Assembly (NCBI GenBank): GCA_021234155.1
Contig: JAJEKV010000031.1
Coordinates: 3,450,898-3,514,897 of the forward strand
DNA from: Isoetes taiwanensis
Lineage: Eukaryota; Streptophyta; Lycopodiopsida; Isoetales; Isoetaceae
Direction of reading: 5' to 3'
DNA: 64,000 nucleotides
Position numbers and translations under genes: made by a program. Positions 45,902 to 57,649 of the stretch are shown piece after piece. The notes below the pieces were generated by a model. It ran no database searches. It was not told the origin of the DNA and worked only from the letters and a program-made list of their open reading frames with translations. Position 1 is the first letter of the stretch. Each line of letters starts with the position of its first letter.

Positions 45902-46382
45902 ACCTTTCATCTTAGTTTCGTTGTTGTCGTCAACGTCATTCTCCCCCTTGCCACCCTTAATATTCGTCCTCTTCTGATTGTTAGAAGTGTCATTTTCTGT
46001 TAACCCCTTTACATCCTTCACTATTGACATTATTTTAGTGTACTAGAGTCATTTGCATTATTACTGGTCCTTTCTCTTTCGGTTGCCTTATCAATTAAAT
46101 TATTGTTTATCTGTGAATCTGTTATAGGGATGGTTGCACCACCCCCAAGGGAGGCAAAGATATCCCCCATGTTCTGCATTATAACATTACTTTGAGCAGC
46201 CAGTCTAGCAGCCAATTGCTCACTAGTTTCCTTATCAGTTGTGCATTACTAGATCCTTCATCAGATCCGTCGTCCATTTTGGAGTTTGACAAGTCCATGA
46301 GGCTTTTGATTGCTAAAGATTTCAGATGTTCCAATTTGATCAGAATTGAATAAAGTTTATTGCATAAGGCATTTAATATCAT
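45902..46382 (-). pseudogene. Possible upstream exon, two overlapping frames
   Basis: The frame 46382-46179 reads NSKMDDGSDEGSSNAQLIRKLVS and 46215-46030 continues in another frame with LAARLAAQSNVIMQNMGDIFASLGG … TERERTSNNANDSSTLK. A third piece (VKDVKGLTENDTSNNQKRTN) ends at a GTATGA donor near 45901. The pieces look like one exon with two lesions, and the donor faces the phosphatase exon at 45590. A link between them is inferred from position only. No known domain. Confidence 0.45.
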
Positions 46383-47097
46383 TGATTGGGTGCTACCTTA
46401 TGCATGACCCCCCTGATCATGCATACCCCAGTGCAGTATGGCCCAAAGGGTTTAAGCTAGAGAACATCCCTGATGATCTCATCCTCGCCCATGTTCACTT
46501 CTACCTTTAATCGCATGTCCTTCCCCTATGGACATGCTTACATTACGGTGCAACATTGCTCATGTTCACCATTTGCCTAACTAATTCAAGCAAAACCGCG
46601 GTCATGCCTACGATGACCTTACACCACGTCCTAGAGATCACCGTAGTGGTCCCATCATCGGTAATTACGCATGCAACCCATACTTAGCATAGGCTGCATG
46701 CGTAGATTAATCTTAACTACACATGAAATTAATCTATCGTAATTCGACATGCCCGATGACATTTCCGGAGATGACCTTGCCGCCCCATTGCTCCATGAAC
46801 TAGCAGTGTAACCGCCTTTAATGTTTTAAGTACCCATCGCCGAGGTTTCCACCCAAGAAGTGTTTCCACTTGACCGGATATTGAGAAACTCGATCTCCTT
46901 GTCTTCTTGATCCGCTTTATCAAGGATCAAGTCCGACTATCTCTAGCTGCTCTTGTCATTTCTAACAACGCTGGCGGTCCAAGACTTCTTGCGGGTTTAG
47001 AGTATGCTTCTTCAAGCAAACTCACGTGGAAGACTTTATGAATTTTCGTGTATCTTGGCAGCTCTAACTTGTAGGACCGGGTTACCTACTCTTTTGG

Positions 47098-47960
47098 CTA
47101 TTCGGAAGGGCCAGCCACCTTAGAGCAAGCTTTTACAATTTTCGATCGCGGAGCTTTGCACGCTTCACTTTGATCTTGAGCGGACGTTGTCGCCAACCTC
47201 GAACTCTGGCCGACCGTCGGTGTTTGTCGGCCCGATGCTCTTTTTGTCGACTCCTTTGCCGCAAGAAGATATCCGGACCTCTTACCATTTTGCCGCATGT
47301 CGGCCAACATTTGTTCGCGAAACCTCTACCTTTGACACAGGATTGTGCCAAATTAATGCGAGTCGACATTGGTAGCCATAGTTGATCATGAATGGCTACA
47401 TATCCGAATGATTCCCGCTGAGGTGCTATTATGTTTAACTCAACCAAGTGAATGTAATCTTCCCACTTAGTCCGCTTTGTTCCGGACATAGTTTCTTAGC
47501 ATATCTTCCAAGATTATGTTGGTGGATTCGTTTGCCCATCCGTCTGAGGATGATAGGGCGTGCTCATGGGACAGCTTTGTGCGGATCGTCGCAAAAAGAT
47601 CCCGCCAAAGGCACTTTCAAGAACCCCGAGTCTCCGTCGGAGATGATCTCTCGGCATACCATGGAGCTGAAGATTTCCTTGGTGAAGAGCCGATGTATCA
47701 AAGGTCGTGGTCGGTGGTCATCTGCAAGGCACAAAGTGTGCCATCTTCCGGCTGACTTATGTCGACCACAACCATCGGGGCATCTTTTCCTCTTCGCCCC
47801 TCGGAGCCCTGTTATGTGAAGTCCATCTTGATGACTTCCCCACTTAGCGTTCGCACGCTTAATGGTTCGAATGCTCCGGAATTTGAAGTTGCTTTCGCCT
47901 CACGTCTGGCGGCATAGCCGACACTCTTTGATATAGCGAGCTAACGGCTTCTTCAACCCC
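47098..47960 (-). pseudogene. Gypsy integrase remains
   Basis: Pieces in shifting frames: a KECRLC.. zinc-site neighbourhood (about 47.9 kb), MVVVDISRKMAHFVPCR (core start), DGDSGFL (second Asp region), YHPQTDGQT, and TKRTKWEDYIHLVELNI (47489-47420), the block after the catalytic Glu. Integrase joins the element's DNA to the host; this one is dead. Confidence 0.75.
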
Positions 47961-48329
47961 GGCCAATAATAAGCACATTTGCACTTTGAAATATGTCTTT
48001 ATAAAATCACAATTTGCTTATTGGACTTTGTGGGTGTCGTGGAGAATCAACTTCCTCCTCACGATGGACTCAGGCACACACAACTTATTCTTATATGGTA
48101 CAAAAGGTTACCTTCCTTCCTAAAATTTTGAAGGTTTCCCTCTCCTTATCTGTTCTTGCCTCTTTGCACATGCTGCGCCCACACTTCCTTGAAGTCACGT
48201 AGCGGCAAGGTTTCTTGATCTTCCTTCAACTTCACCGGTGAGGTGGCGTCATAATTCGTTCTGCGATGAGCTCTTGTTGTCGAGGATGGCTTGAAAGCGC
48301 ACATCTGCTACCATTGAGCTTCCCCTACT

Positions 48330-48620
48330 TATAAACTATAACAAAATCAGATTATTCTTCAGGAACTCTATCCACCTTATTTTGCCTCTGGTTGAAGATA
48401 GTTCCGTGAATGTATTGGAGGCTCTGTTGATCCGTATCTAAGCTGAAACTTCCTTCCCAACAGGTAGCCTCCAAATTCTTGTGTGCTTTCGACAGCTGCA
48501 AGCAACTCTTGATCATGAGTTTCCGTAGCGTTTCGCGTCGTTCATCTTCCGAGTCATAAGCCACTACACGCTCTTTACATCCGATCGCACTTTTGTGCTT
48601 GAATTTTGCTTGCATCCGTC
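48330..48620 (-). pseudogene. Gypsy RNase H remains
   Basis: SSKAHKNLEATCWEGSFSLDTDQQSLQYI resembles the RNase H region ending in TDHQSLKY. One open frame covers the part (48615-48352). Confidence 0.7.
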
Positions 48621-48789
48621 GCCTAAGTTTGTCCTTCGAGGAATTGGCGGTCAGGACGAAGGCTGATTTAAAGCTTCAACATTTGAATCTTGGCGGGGCT
48701 TTCTTACGCGAACATCTGCTCTAATCTTTGCTTTTTCGCCCTGCGTCAAATCAGTTGGGGACGCTATTTTTGCAAAAGTTCTTCACGAA

Positions 48790-49420
48790 CTTCCTATAAT
48801 ACCGCTATGCTGTAGAAATTTGACCATGGATGTTCTTGGCCGGCCAACGCATGACTACCCTCGATCTTGGCGGGGATCCATCGAAATCCCCTCACGAGAT
48901 CACGTGCCCCGGTCTCTACCCTCTCGTGCGCGGCGGTGGCACTTGACAACAGCATACAAGCCCCGGTGCGCTTAGCTTCCAGCACTTTCTCGAGGGTGTT
49001 GTGCGTGTTCTTTGGGGGGATTCTTTGTACATAGAATATCATCAAAGAATACTATGACAAAAGTATCTAAAACTCCCCGAAGATGTCGTTTCATAAGCCC
49101 TCATGAACGCGTTCTTTGGGCGCTTTGACAAACCAAGCGGCGGTGAACCTCGTAATGCCCATACTTGGTCCCGAATCTTGCTTTGTTGACGTCTTCTTCC
49201 TTAATCCCGATCCGATGGGTACCGCGACCTCAGGTCTATCTTGAGAAAACCTTCGGCGCCTTGGAGCTGATCCATCAGTCGTCCGACCTCCGGGAGTGCA
49301 TACTTATTCTTGATGATGTGCTTGTTTAGTTGCTCGTAATCTATGCACATCCTCAAGCCGCCATCCTATTTCTTCACAAAAAGGATGGGTGCCCCAAATG
49401 GTGAGACGCTATGTTTAATG
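48790..49420 (-). pseudogene. Gypsy reverse transcriptase remains
   Basis: [24 protein letters not shown] (about 49360-49290) and [16 protein letters not shown] with the first catalytic Asp precede the catalytic DTFVIVFFDDIL at about 49070-49030. Frames shift repeatedly. The motif set is that of Ty3/gypsy. Confidence 0.85.
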
Positions 49421-49997
49421 AACCCTAGGTCAAGCAACCACCGCAATTGCATCTTCAACTCGGCTAGCTCTTTGGTGGGTCATCCCGCATTGCTTTGCTC
49501 GTCTGGCCAGACTGGGTTCGAGTGCTATCTCACACTGACTCCCTGTAAGGAGGAAGCTGCTTGATCTCAAATGCAGGAAGAGATCATGGAACTCCTTTAC
49601 CAACTTAGCTATCCGCTTTGGTAATTTTTGAGCACCTTATCTTCCTTGCTTTCCGACTCGAGCTCTCGATCTCAAGCTTGAAGACATAGGCTACCTCCTC
49701 GCCTTTATGCACTTGACTAGACATACATTGCATGATAGGAACAACTTCTTTACCTGTAATTTCTATGGTCTTGCGTTTGGGCACCGGGCCAAGGTTACTT
49801 TATGGTTTCCATAATGATGATGGCCTTTCTTTGGAGCGTAGGTACTCCATACCGATGATCAAATCATTCTTCCGATGTTCATCACTTCGTTTCCCATTTG
49901 GATGTTGATCCCCCGACAAATCGATGTCGAAATTTATCCTCACCCTGCTGTGTGTCTCATTGCCCCGCTTAAGAACCACGGGTGTCGGCTTTTGACT

Positions 49998-50309
49998 TCA
50001 ATGGCTTGAGCTCAACATCTCGACCATTCTTCGAGACACAAAATTGTGGGTGCTTCCGTATTCATCCGGGACTATAAAAAGACTTGGCCTTGGCCTTCCT
50101 TTTGTGGAGATTACCCGACTTGATTTCTCCGCTTGCGGATCTATGGCTGCAAAGATGACACTCACCTGAATGAAGTCACAGGCTTCCCCGCCCGCCGCCG
50201 CCGAGGAAGTCTCCCATACACCCATCTCCGCTACGCCATGATTCATGACAAAAGGGCGATTTGATGTTCCGTGACTGTTTGGAAGCACTGAAGCGGAGCC
50301 ATTTCTCAA
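49998..50309 (-). pseudogene. Gypsy retropepsin-like protease remains
   Basis: One frame reads IDPQAEKSSRVISTKGRPRP, then SLFIVPDEYGSTHNFVSRRMVEML. The expected active site is (D)(S/T)G followed by STHNF; here the triplet is disturbed (PDEYG), so the protease is inactive. Confidence 0.75.
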
Positions 50310-53110
50310 TGCACTCCCGCCTCTTTACTTCTCCCTAGGTATTGATTGCAAAAGGATCGCATCGCTTTTGAATAATTTGACCTTCGTCTTTGGCTTATCC
50401 TTGAAGGATACTGTTTCTTTTTTTTCCGGCCGCTTTCCATTTCGCCAACGTATGGAGCCTTTGCTGGTCCTCGACTAGGTATCCTAGGGCTATAACTTCC
50501 CGGATTGCTTTTGCCCTTATCACGGTAGTACTCTTTGTTTTACGCCTTGTTACTGAGGGCGGATCCTTGTAATTTGGCCCCTTTCGATTTTATACGATAT
50601 TGTTCGAGGATTAATTGCTCTTACCGGCTTCCTTATCTGATCGTTTAATCCTCGATGTACCCTTCCAGCGCGTAAGCGTTCACTTTCGCCCGGCACATAA
50701 AGCCTCCCGTTTCATGAACTCTTAGTGTATTTGTACGCTCTAGGTGATAAATTCTTTGCATCATGTGGCATTTGTGCTCCCTTGGCACATGATTGGCGCT
50801 TGAATGCCTTTGAAATTTTCAAAATCTCTACTTGTTTGTCTAGAGCGAAGCATGTGTTTTTGCATACCCTTTCCACCATATCACGAAATTTTGCGCCCTT
50901 GAGGGTTGGTACATTTGCCACCTGCCTTTCTTTGTCCTTCATTCATTATGCATTCCCATATTCCCTCATCTCATCCATTACGGCCTAATTTGTCACGAGG
51001 CTGATTCGAGCTTTCTTGCCTTCCACACATTGCCTTTCGATGTGGAATCCTACTTTCTTCGGTAGTCCACGAGGTCCTTTGTCCACTGAGTGCGCGCCCA
51101 TCTCTTGGTCATGCACCTCTTCCCCTCTTCCTCGGTCGGTCAGAATGTGAGCTTGTGTCGGAGGAGTCGGGTGCTAGGGGACCTCCTTCTCTTGCTCTTC
51201 TTTTTTATCCTTTCCCATCTTTCGAGGTGGTGCTTGCGGCAAGCCGGATATTGTTATACGGGCCAACTCTTTGGCATACGCCAATAAGGCCTTTATTTCT
51301 TGAAGGTCAATCTCATCTGCGACATCTCCTGGAGTTATGGGGCTGAATTCTTCCTCTGAGTTCCTTGCTAGGTGTCACATGCGGGAATCTCTTCATCTCT
51401 ATTGACTTCACGGTCTTGCTCGCAAATTGTTTTTAGACCTCTAATTTGCATACACAAGTAGATCATAGCCTTAGGGTTAGCTTTGTTTTTGTTTTATTGC
51501 ATTATATGTGTTTTGCCGATATAGTTGTGGAAACAAAATACATCAACAAAACATTTAGAATGCCAAACAAAATGTATTTATATATATAGTAAAACTTAAT
51601 TACAATGCTTAGGGATCAAGAATATAACTATTCTTGAATCATTTGGCGGGATGGATTATCCTCAAGGAACTTCTTAGAACGGGGGTTCCTGCACGAAGCG
51701 TCCCCAAGTTTCGAGGATGTTCGTTGGTGTTCATGCCGCATTTGTCCACCAAGTCTTCCACTCTTGGTCGGAAGTATAGGCCGTCCATCGCTAATTTTTC
51801 CTGCGGCGGTAGGGGTACCGCTAAGTCAAAGATATCAAGTGCCACCATTCTCTTGACTAGGATGACGGGTCAATTTGTTAGAATCAGCCGAAAGCATGCC
51901 TACCAAATCTTGAGAGTGCAATGAGCATGAATACTCCTTCTTGGCCCCTTGGGCTGAATTTCTATTGGATGACCACTATTCTCCCGATCCAGCGGAGGAG
52001 GGAAGGTAATACCTTAGTGACTTGTCCCTGCCCGTTCTTTGTTGATTCGGCCGGTCAGGCACTAGCTCTATGTCTTCCCATATTCGCCGGCGTGAACCTC
52101 CGTCAGTCTCACGTGGTCCCTTATTGTTGATCACGAGGCTTGTCGGGTTGATCTCACCTCTTCTCCGGACACTGTGGAAGGCGGTGTCGAAAATCCTCAA
52201 CATCAAAATACTTGGCGTAGAATTCTTCTTCGAAGGCGGATCCCGTTTCGCATCAATTGCCGGATCTTTGCTATATGCCTCGATATCACGAAGGTCGACT
52301 CCACCGTATAAGTGTCGGCTTCTTACGTTGATTGGGAAGTCGGAAGCCTCGGGTCCCGATAAAGTCATCCAGTTTTTGTTGTTGCGCGAAGGTGCAGCAA
52401 CTCATGGCGTCTGTACTCACGGCTCTGCATTGGAGGGAGGTTACGGCCGCGGACATGATGATGGGGGCTAGGCGTGATACCGTAACCGGCGAGGGAGAGC
52501 AATCTGTAGGTCTGCAGGTCCTCGCCGAAAGATCGGATCTCCCCGCTCACCGCTTGTTGCCGCTCGTGCGGGTTGAACTTGACGTAGTCTTCGGCTGCGT
52601 CGAAGTCGAGCTCTTCATCTTGGCTCTTCCTTCTTGCTCCGCTTTGATACCGCAAGAGGAGCTGACCATCTTTCAAGAGGCTATGGGGTCTACATCCATG
52701 GCCCGGATAGAGGGTTCCCCGATTGGGTTTTGGGCACGGTGAGAGAGAAAGATGCTAAAGGCAAAGAGATGAGAAATATTTCGCCCTATTAACTTGTCAT
52801 GACCATGTAGTCCGGCATCCTAGCAACCTTGTTGTTCGTGTACCTTGCAATGTTGGGACATCACCCAAGTACGCTTGGAGGGGATTGCTTAGGAACAAAA
52901 TATCCCCGCACAAGGGAAAAGTTGTACCAAGGATGGTCCTACCCTAGCTTGGAACTTCGGCCATGACTTCCTAATAGGATGGGTTGCCTGCAAGGTGGCT
53001 TGATGTCTATCTCCTTCGGAAAGCGCAAAAATGGCATTGATGTCAGCCTCACCATTATGAGCACTTGTATTTGTGCATCGTGAATCTTTGGAGTTGCCAT
53101 TGATCTTGAA
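50310..53110 (-). pseudogene. Second ORF region of the gypsy element, probable gag
   Basis: A TATA-like CTATAAATAG (53218-53227) is followed about 130 bp downstream by ATG with MATPKIHDAQIQVLIMVRL and FPKEIDIKPPCRQPILLGSHG. Further pieces read FNPHERQQAVSGEIRSFGEDLQTYRLLSLAGYG (52570-52490), INVRSRHLYGGVDLRDIEAYS (52340-52270) and VALDIFDLAVPLPPQEKLAMDGLYF (51848-51770). At 50942-50712 lies ERVCKNTCFALDKQVEILKISKAF. Coding bias is clear but I recognise no domain. Position before the protease suggests gag; stops interrupt it. Confidence 0.45.
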
Positions 53111-53217
53111 TTGAATGAGACTAGCAAATGCTCTTGAAATGCCTCAGAGAAATTTGGAAAATCGCCTAAAAGCTGGGAGCAAACCCTGCCTTGATGCTAA
53201 CTGAAGATATGGGAGGT

Positions 53218-53227
53218 CTATTTATAG
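53218..53227 (-). promoter_or_regulatory. TATA-like box of the second ORF
   Basis: CTATAAATAG on the minus strand, upstream of the MATPK start, with two hairpin motifs further upstream. Confidence 0.5.
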
Positions 53228-53420
53228 GAAAAAGGGTAAACCCTAATTTTTAGAAAACTTGATAAATTTTAGAGTTTGGCAAATCTCACCTATTTTGAGG
53301 TCCAAAAATGAGGATTTGAAGGCTAATTTGAGGGTATGAGCATGAATAAGACTATCTAATGAACCCCATCGCAACAAATTTGAGGTCAATTAGAGGTGGC
53401 ATGAAAGAGATAATGCTAAA

Positions 53421-53496
53421 AAATACTCACAAGCAGGCGCTAGAAAGTGACCTAAAAATTTAGGTCGAGGTCCCCGGGCGATACCGTGAGTAATTT
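53421..53496. repeat. Hairpin motif copy 1
   Basis: ATACTCAC pairs with GTGAGTAAT, and the perfect palindrome GACCTAAA/TTTAGGTC lies at the centre. One of four related copies. Confidence 0.8.
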
Positions 53497-53623
53497 TAAC
53501 CCTATTTGGTCAAAACTTATCTAAAAGAATGAACTAAGGGTCAAAACATGATGGTCTCATCGAGATATGCAAGATTGACACCTTACTTGCCCGCTTTGAG
53601 ATGGTTGGACCTTTTTTGATGTG

Positions 53624-53698
53624 AAATACTCCGCGTGTGCTCCCGGGCCCTGATCTAAAATTTAGGGTCCATGCTTCCGCGCATACCGTGAGTAATTC
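53624..53698. repeat. Hairpin motif copy 2
   Basis: AAATACTC and GCGTGTGC pair with GAGTAATT and GCGCATAC; the centre TGATCTAAAATTTAGGGTC is slightly changed. It ends in the shared GCATACCGTGAGTAATT. Confidence 0.8.
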
Positions 53699-53799
53699 CC
53701 CACCCTTGACCAGATGAAGTCCTTTTAACTAAAACAAAAAGCAAATAATCGCTAATTCAACTTTATCAACAACATTTATGCACTTAGAACTTGTTCTTA

Positions 53800-55065
53800 C
53801 AAAACTTTTATTTACAAAATTTATTATTTACAAGACCTAGCGTTCTCCTTTAATGTAACTTGTCAAGTGCATGTCCTTGGTCATTAATGTCACTCTCTTG
53901 GCGTGCAAAGTGCATGCCCTCGAAGTCTTCAAAGTGCTGCACCAACCGCTCCGGCCGCCTCCCCAGTAAAGCTAGCAAGATTTCACCCGCGGACTCTCTA
54001 TGGCTAATGGTGCTCGAGGGGGATGAGAAGGCCGTAACTTCTCTGGAAGTGCGGATTCAAGGGACTCTTTGCGCCCGATCTCGACCCTTCCCTTGCCTTA
54101 ACGCTCTTGGGTGGTGTCGGCTTCTCAGGGCGTTTTGAGTCTTCTTCTTAGATGGTCAGTCTCCTCCCTCGACGATGTTACCTTTGTTTGGTTCGGGATA
54201 GTAGGTGTTGTAGGCCTCCCACTTCCGCAGATGTGTACCCTTTGCAGCCCCAGCTTCAGACCCTCGAGATGGCTTCCACCTCATATGACTCCTCGGGCAG
54301 GCCTGGGCCTGGCTTCTTCGAATCTTTCTCCTTCTCCCATGTGGGTAGGGTGGAGGTGCCCTGTCTCACGGGATCCTGGCCAACCGGATCCTCGGGCCCC
54401 GGGCCAGCCGAGGAGCTCCCTACCTCTTGATCTCTTCTTGGGAGGCACACCTCGGCCGCCCTCGCTGCCGCAGATGGGGGCTGGTTGGGCCCCCGTTCTT
54501 TGATGTGATTTTGACCATGGATGTCTACTTCAACTTTCTCTTGGGCTCCTCCTTGCCCTTCCCTTTGAGCTTCTTCCCTTTCCTCCCGCTTCCTCATTCT
54601 TCCAACTTTCTTTTCTTCTCGGCCTTTCCTCCTCTTGGCTTGCGTTTGCTTAACTTTGTCTTTCTCGTTTTGGGTCGGGGCCTCAAGCTTCTTCTGTGAG
54701 GTGGGTTAGGAGAGGCTGCTTTCGTCTTGTTTTGTTCTCATAAGCTCCGTTCTCGCTCCTTCTCACGCTCTAGTATCTCCTCCTCGATTTGCTCGAACAC
54801 TCTGCGAGTTTCTTCGTCTATTGATCCCTCAGACTCAATCTCTGCTTCTTCGTCTAACCGCTGGTTGATGAAGTTGGCCAGCTCGTCTAGTGATTCCTGC
54901 CTGGACTCCTCTTCCTTTGACTCGTCGGAAGTGATCTCCTCCTCTGACGAAAGCTGTTCTCCTCTTGCGAGAGCTTGCTCTTGAAGTAGCTAGTGAATTC
55001 TCCTCCTGTCTTGGGCGCCGCCCTTTTCGGTGGGTCGATACTTGGTGCGATCTGTTTGGTGCGCC
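53800..55065 (-). pseudogene. Upstream ORF region of the gypsy element
   Basis: Starts with ATG at 55063-55065, about 95 bp after a TATA-like box: MAHQTDRTKYRPTEKGG. After a frame change follows a strongly acidic, helical stretch (SDESKEEESRQESLDELANFINQ, then EETRRVFEQIEEEILEREKERER, about 54930-54745). A basic part (RPKTRKTKLSKRKPRGGKAEKK) and a Pro/Gly/Ser-rich part (54600-54260) come next. No known domain. Position and composition would suit the additional ORF found in some gypsy lineages. Stops interrupt it. Confidence 0.45.
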
Positions 55066-55157
55066 ATGCTTTACTAAACTCGACGAGACTCGACAAAAAA
55101 AGCCTCAAAATGCGGGAGCTAATTTCTAAGCAGAGAGTCTACAAATGAGAAGGATTT

Positions 55158-55167
55158 GGGTGCTATT
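55158..55167 (-). promoter_or_regulatory. TATA-like box of the upstream ORF
   Basis: CTATAAATAG on the minus strand, the same ten bases as at 53218, at a comparable distance from an ATG. Confidence 0.5.
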
Positions 55168-55270
55168 TATAGTTTTGGCAAATTTTAGGTCAAATTCTAA
55201 GTTGCTCATTTTCTTGAATAAAGGCACATATTAACTTAAAACATGTACTTACTTCAGAGTTTTCTAAGTA

Positions 55271-55344
55271 AAATTACTCATGATGTGCGCTAGAGGGCTG
55301 ACCTAAAATTTAGGTCGAGGCTCTGGTGCATACCATGAGTATTT
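55271..55344. repeat. Hairpin motif copy 3
   Basis: TACTCATG pairs perfectly with CATGAGTA; the centre GACCTAAAATTTAGGTC and the GCATACC arm are shared with the other copies. Confidence 0.8.
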
Positions 55345-55482
55345 TTGCATTTTTGACTAAAAATATATAACTTCTAGACATATTCCTAGGGATGTGATAT
55401 ACAAATCTAGCTAAACCTTGTCTTAAAATTCGATCTAGCATATTATCTTGTTCAAATTCATCAAGTTTGAAGGTGATTATGG

Positions 55483-55556
55483 TAAATTACTCCTCACTGC
55501 ACGGGGCCTGACCTAAAATTTAGGTCGATGCTCTGGTGCATACCGTGAGCAATTTC
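55483..55556. repeat. Hairpin motif copy 4
   Basis: AAATTACTC pairs with GAGCAATTT, TGCAC with GTGCA; the centre is as in copy 3. It lies 212 bp from copy 3, close to the 203 bp between copies 1 and 2. Confidence 0.8.
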
Positions 55557-55750
55557 CACACTTGGTCCAAATTTAGTTCAATTTTTTAGTTTTTCTTGGT
55601 TTTCAATTTTTCTAACTGTTACTAGCTTAGCACATGCTAAAAAAAAAAATGAGAAATTTTTTTTCCCACTTTTTCGAGGTTTGAGAATTCTACTAAGTTA
55701 GTACTACTGGGAGCATGGTCAGTGCTTTGCTCTTGGTCTCCAAGAACATA

Positions 55751-55761
55751 GCTCGATACCA
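55751..55761 (-). promoter_or_regulatory. Decayed primer binding site of the gypsy element
   Basis: TGGTATCGAGC on the minus strand, one base short of the initiator tRNA-Met complement. It places the 5' LTR at higher coordinates. Confidence 0.5.
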
Positions 55762-57160
55762 TCGCGGACGCCCCCTACTCATATACCTGGTACACTCACC
55801 AGATACAAACAGAGTTCATCCCCATATCACCCTCGCGGCCGATACAAGGCCCCTCCACGATCACCGCAACCTTGACGAAGTTCCAGTGGGAAGAATGAAG
55901 GGGTCATTTTACCCGCCTCCCTCGTGGCATACCGGGCGTAACATACATGTAAGTATACATACATCAACATCACATGACCATCACGAAGGATGGCTCACCA
56001 CATATCCGCATAGACAGAGGTCGAAGACATCACATATGGAAGGTCTACCCAAGTTCGCATAATGGGGATGGGGGACAAGCTTGGGTCTGTGAGGTCAAAC
56101 GGTGAGTGCAATAACAATGGAGTTACCGGCATAGAACATGGCAATTGGGTAGTTCGGCTCCATCCGCCTCCTGCTCCCACACTTTGCGTGAGTAGGTTGA
56201 AAGGTCTTGGGACTTGATTGTATCCTCACGGATGCATAGCCGTGAGGGGCTACCGGGTTGCATCTCCCGGGCCCGATAGGGGGTAGGGATTGCTCCCACC
56301 GTAGGCCGGGCATGCCGATTCAAGGTGACTAGAGGGCCAGCCCGCCTGCATCGACTAAACTCCCCGAAGGTGTACACCACCCAAGAGTGTCGAACCCATG
56401 CAAAAAGCCCGCACGCAGCGGGCGTAGCATTGTGGGTCTAGTGCAATCGTAGTCCCCGATGAGGTTTTATTACCGAGGGACGTGATCATGAGCCAGACAT
56501 GTGGTCCCTCCACCCACAAACCGTGTGGTTCTTTGTACAATGTGAATTTAATAGTGCATTAAAGAGGACTAGCTAGGAGCATCAAACTACTAGGCTTTTA
56601 GGGCCTCTACCCCTTCCCAATACAATGATTCCACAGAGATCATCATCACATACATATCATAGAAGAACTAAAGAACAAGATTTAATCTAAATCACGTAGT
56701 TAGGTTCTTTAGTTATGACTTGATATCTAGAGGTCTAGATGGTGGCCGTGGGCAATTCAATAGGCTAAACCTACTTACTCTCTATGCCCGGAAGGCGATT
56801 AGACTATTGAATTGGAAAAAACCGATCCCCGGCTTGCTCCTCCCCGCCTGAACGCTGCCCATGCAAATGGAACCGCTTTGAAGATGAAGCCAGAAAGGAA
56901 AGCCAACATGAGCTAGGCTGCTCAGACAGATTTGGGGCCAAGATTGGCCCTTTGGAGCAAGCTTTAAATGGAGCTCTAGAAGGCTGTGGGACGAAAATGG
57001 AAAGTTAGGGTTTGGATACCTTATATAGGCTATAAGTTAGGGGCTAGGGTTTCCATCAACCCTTGAGATCATGCCACTTGCCCTGGGGTAAGTGGATGTA
57101 GCTCCCCACTTATCTAATTTGCCCACTTATTATTTAAGTGGGCTAAAGTGCACACATGAA
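55762..57160 (-). other. Presumed 5' LTR/leader of the gypsy element
   Basis: No gene match. A TATA-like CTATATAAGG lies at 57021-57031 on the minus strand. Frames at 55715-56062 (+) and 55995-56380 (-) are open by chance in higher-GC DNA. The partner LTR was not found. Confidence 0.4.
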
Positions 57161-57649
57161 TAAATGTGCACACACTTGCAAGTTGCCCCTTAGAGCGCTA
57201 CTTGCTTAGCTACACGTCGGCGTACACGTCAATCGGGATGGCGTGTACGCGTACAGAATTCAAGTCAAATACAATGAGCTTCCTGACTGACTCAAATGAT
57301 TCACCTGTGTCAGCAACAAAACACTTGAGAGTCGATTCACATTTATATAAGTCATATGACTGTACAGTGAAAGAAATATAATTACATTGAACATATTACA
57401 GTGAAATACATGTTATTACACAGTTAATGTTTGCACAGGTACAAGTGACATAAGAAAGTCATATTTCCATTAATTGTTGAATACAAAGAAAAATGAGCAT
57501 GGCTCATAATAAACTGTAATTCATATGGCCAAGAGACTAGCTACCCATGGTAGGAACATCACTTTGTATATTCATCTCGCCTTCGACAATTAGAGCCTCT
57601 ATTAGATGATTTCTCCGTGACTTGGCATAGGCATCAGTGAACCAGTTGG
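57161..57649. other. No gene recognised
   Basis: AT-rich DNA between the gypsy leader and the ULP1-like relic. Confidence 0.35.

Larger units (their letters stand above)
46450..57160 (-). mobile_element. Degraded Ty3/gypsy retrotransposon with extra upstream ORF
   Basis: Minus-strand order from high to low coordinates: presumed LTR (about 57.1-55.76 kb, with TATA at 57021), primer-site remnant (55751), an upstream ORF region (55.1-53.8), a second ORF region probably containing gag (53.1-50.3), protease (50.3-50.0), reverse transcriptase (49.4-48.9), RNase H (48.6-48.3) and integrase (48.0-47.1). That order is Ty3/gypsy. An extra ORF before gag recalls Tat/Ogre-type elements, but this is inference. 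Stops and shifts are frequent and no matching 3' LTR was found, so the low end near 46.45 kb is approximate. Local GC is higher than in the surroundings. Confidence 0.75.

Noticed and set aside
55715-56380. Host genes in the GC-richer gypsy leader
   Set aside because: No domains, and the position between primer site and TATA box suggests LTR or leader sequence.
46450-57160. Endogenous pararetrovirus instead of a retrotransposon
   Set aside because: Integrase-like blocks (KMAHFVPCR, WEDYIHLVE) follow RNase H, which pararetroviruses lack.
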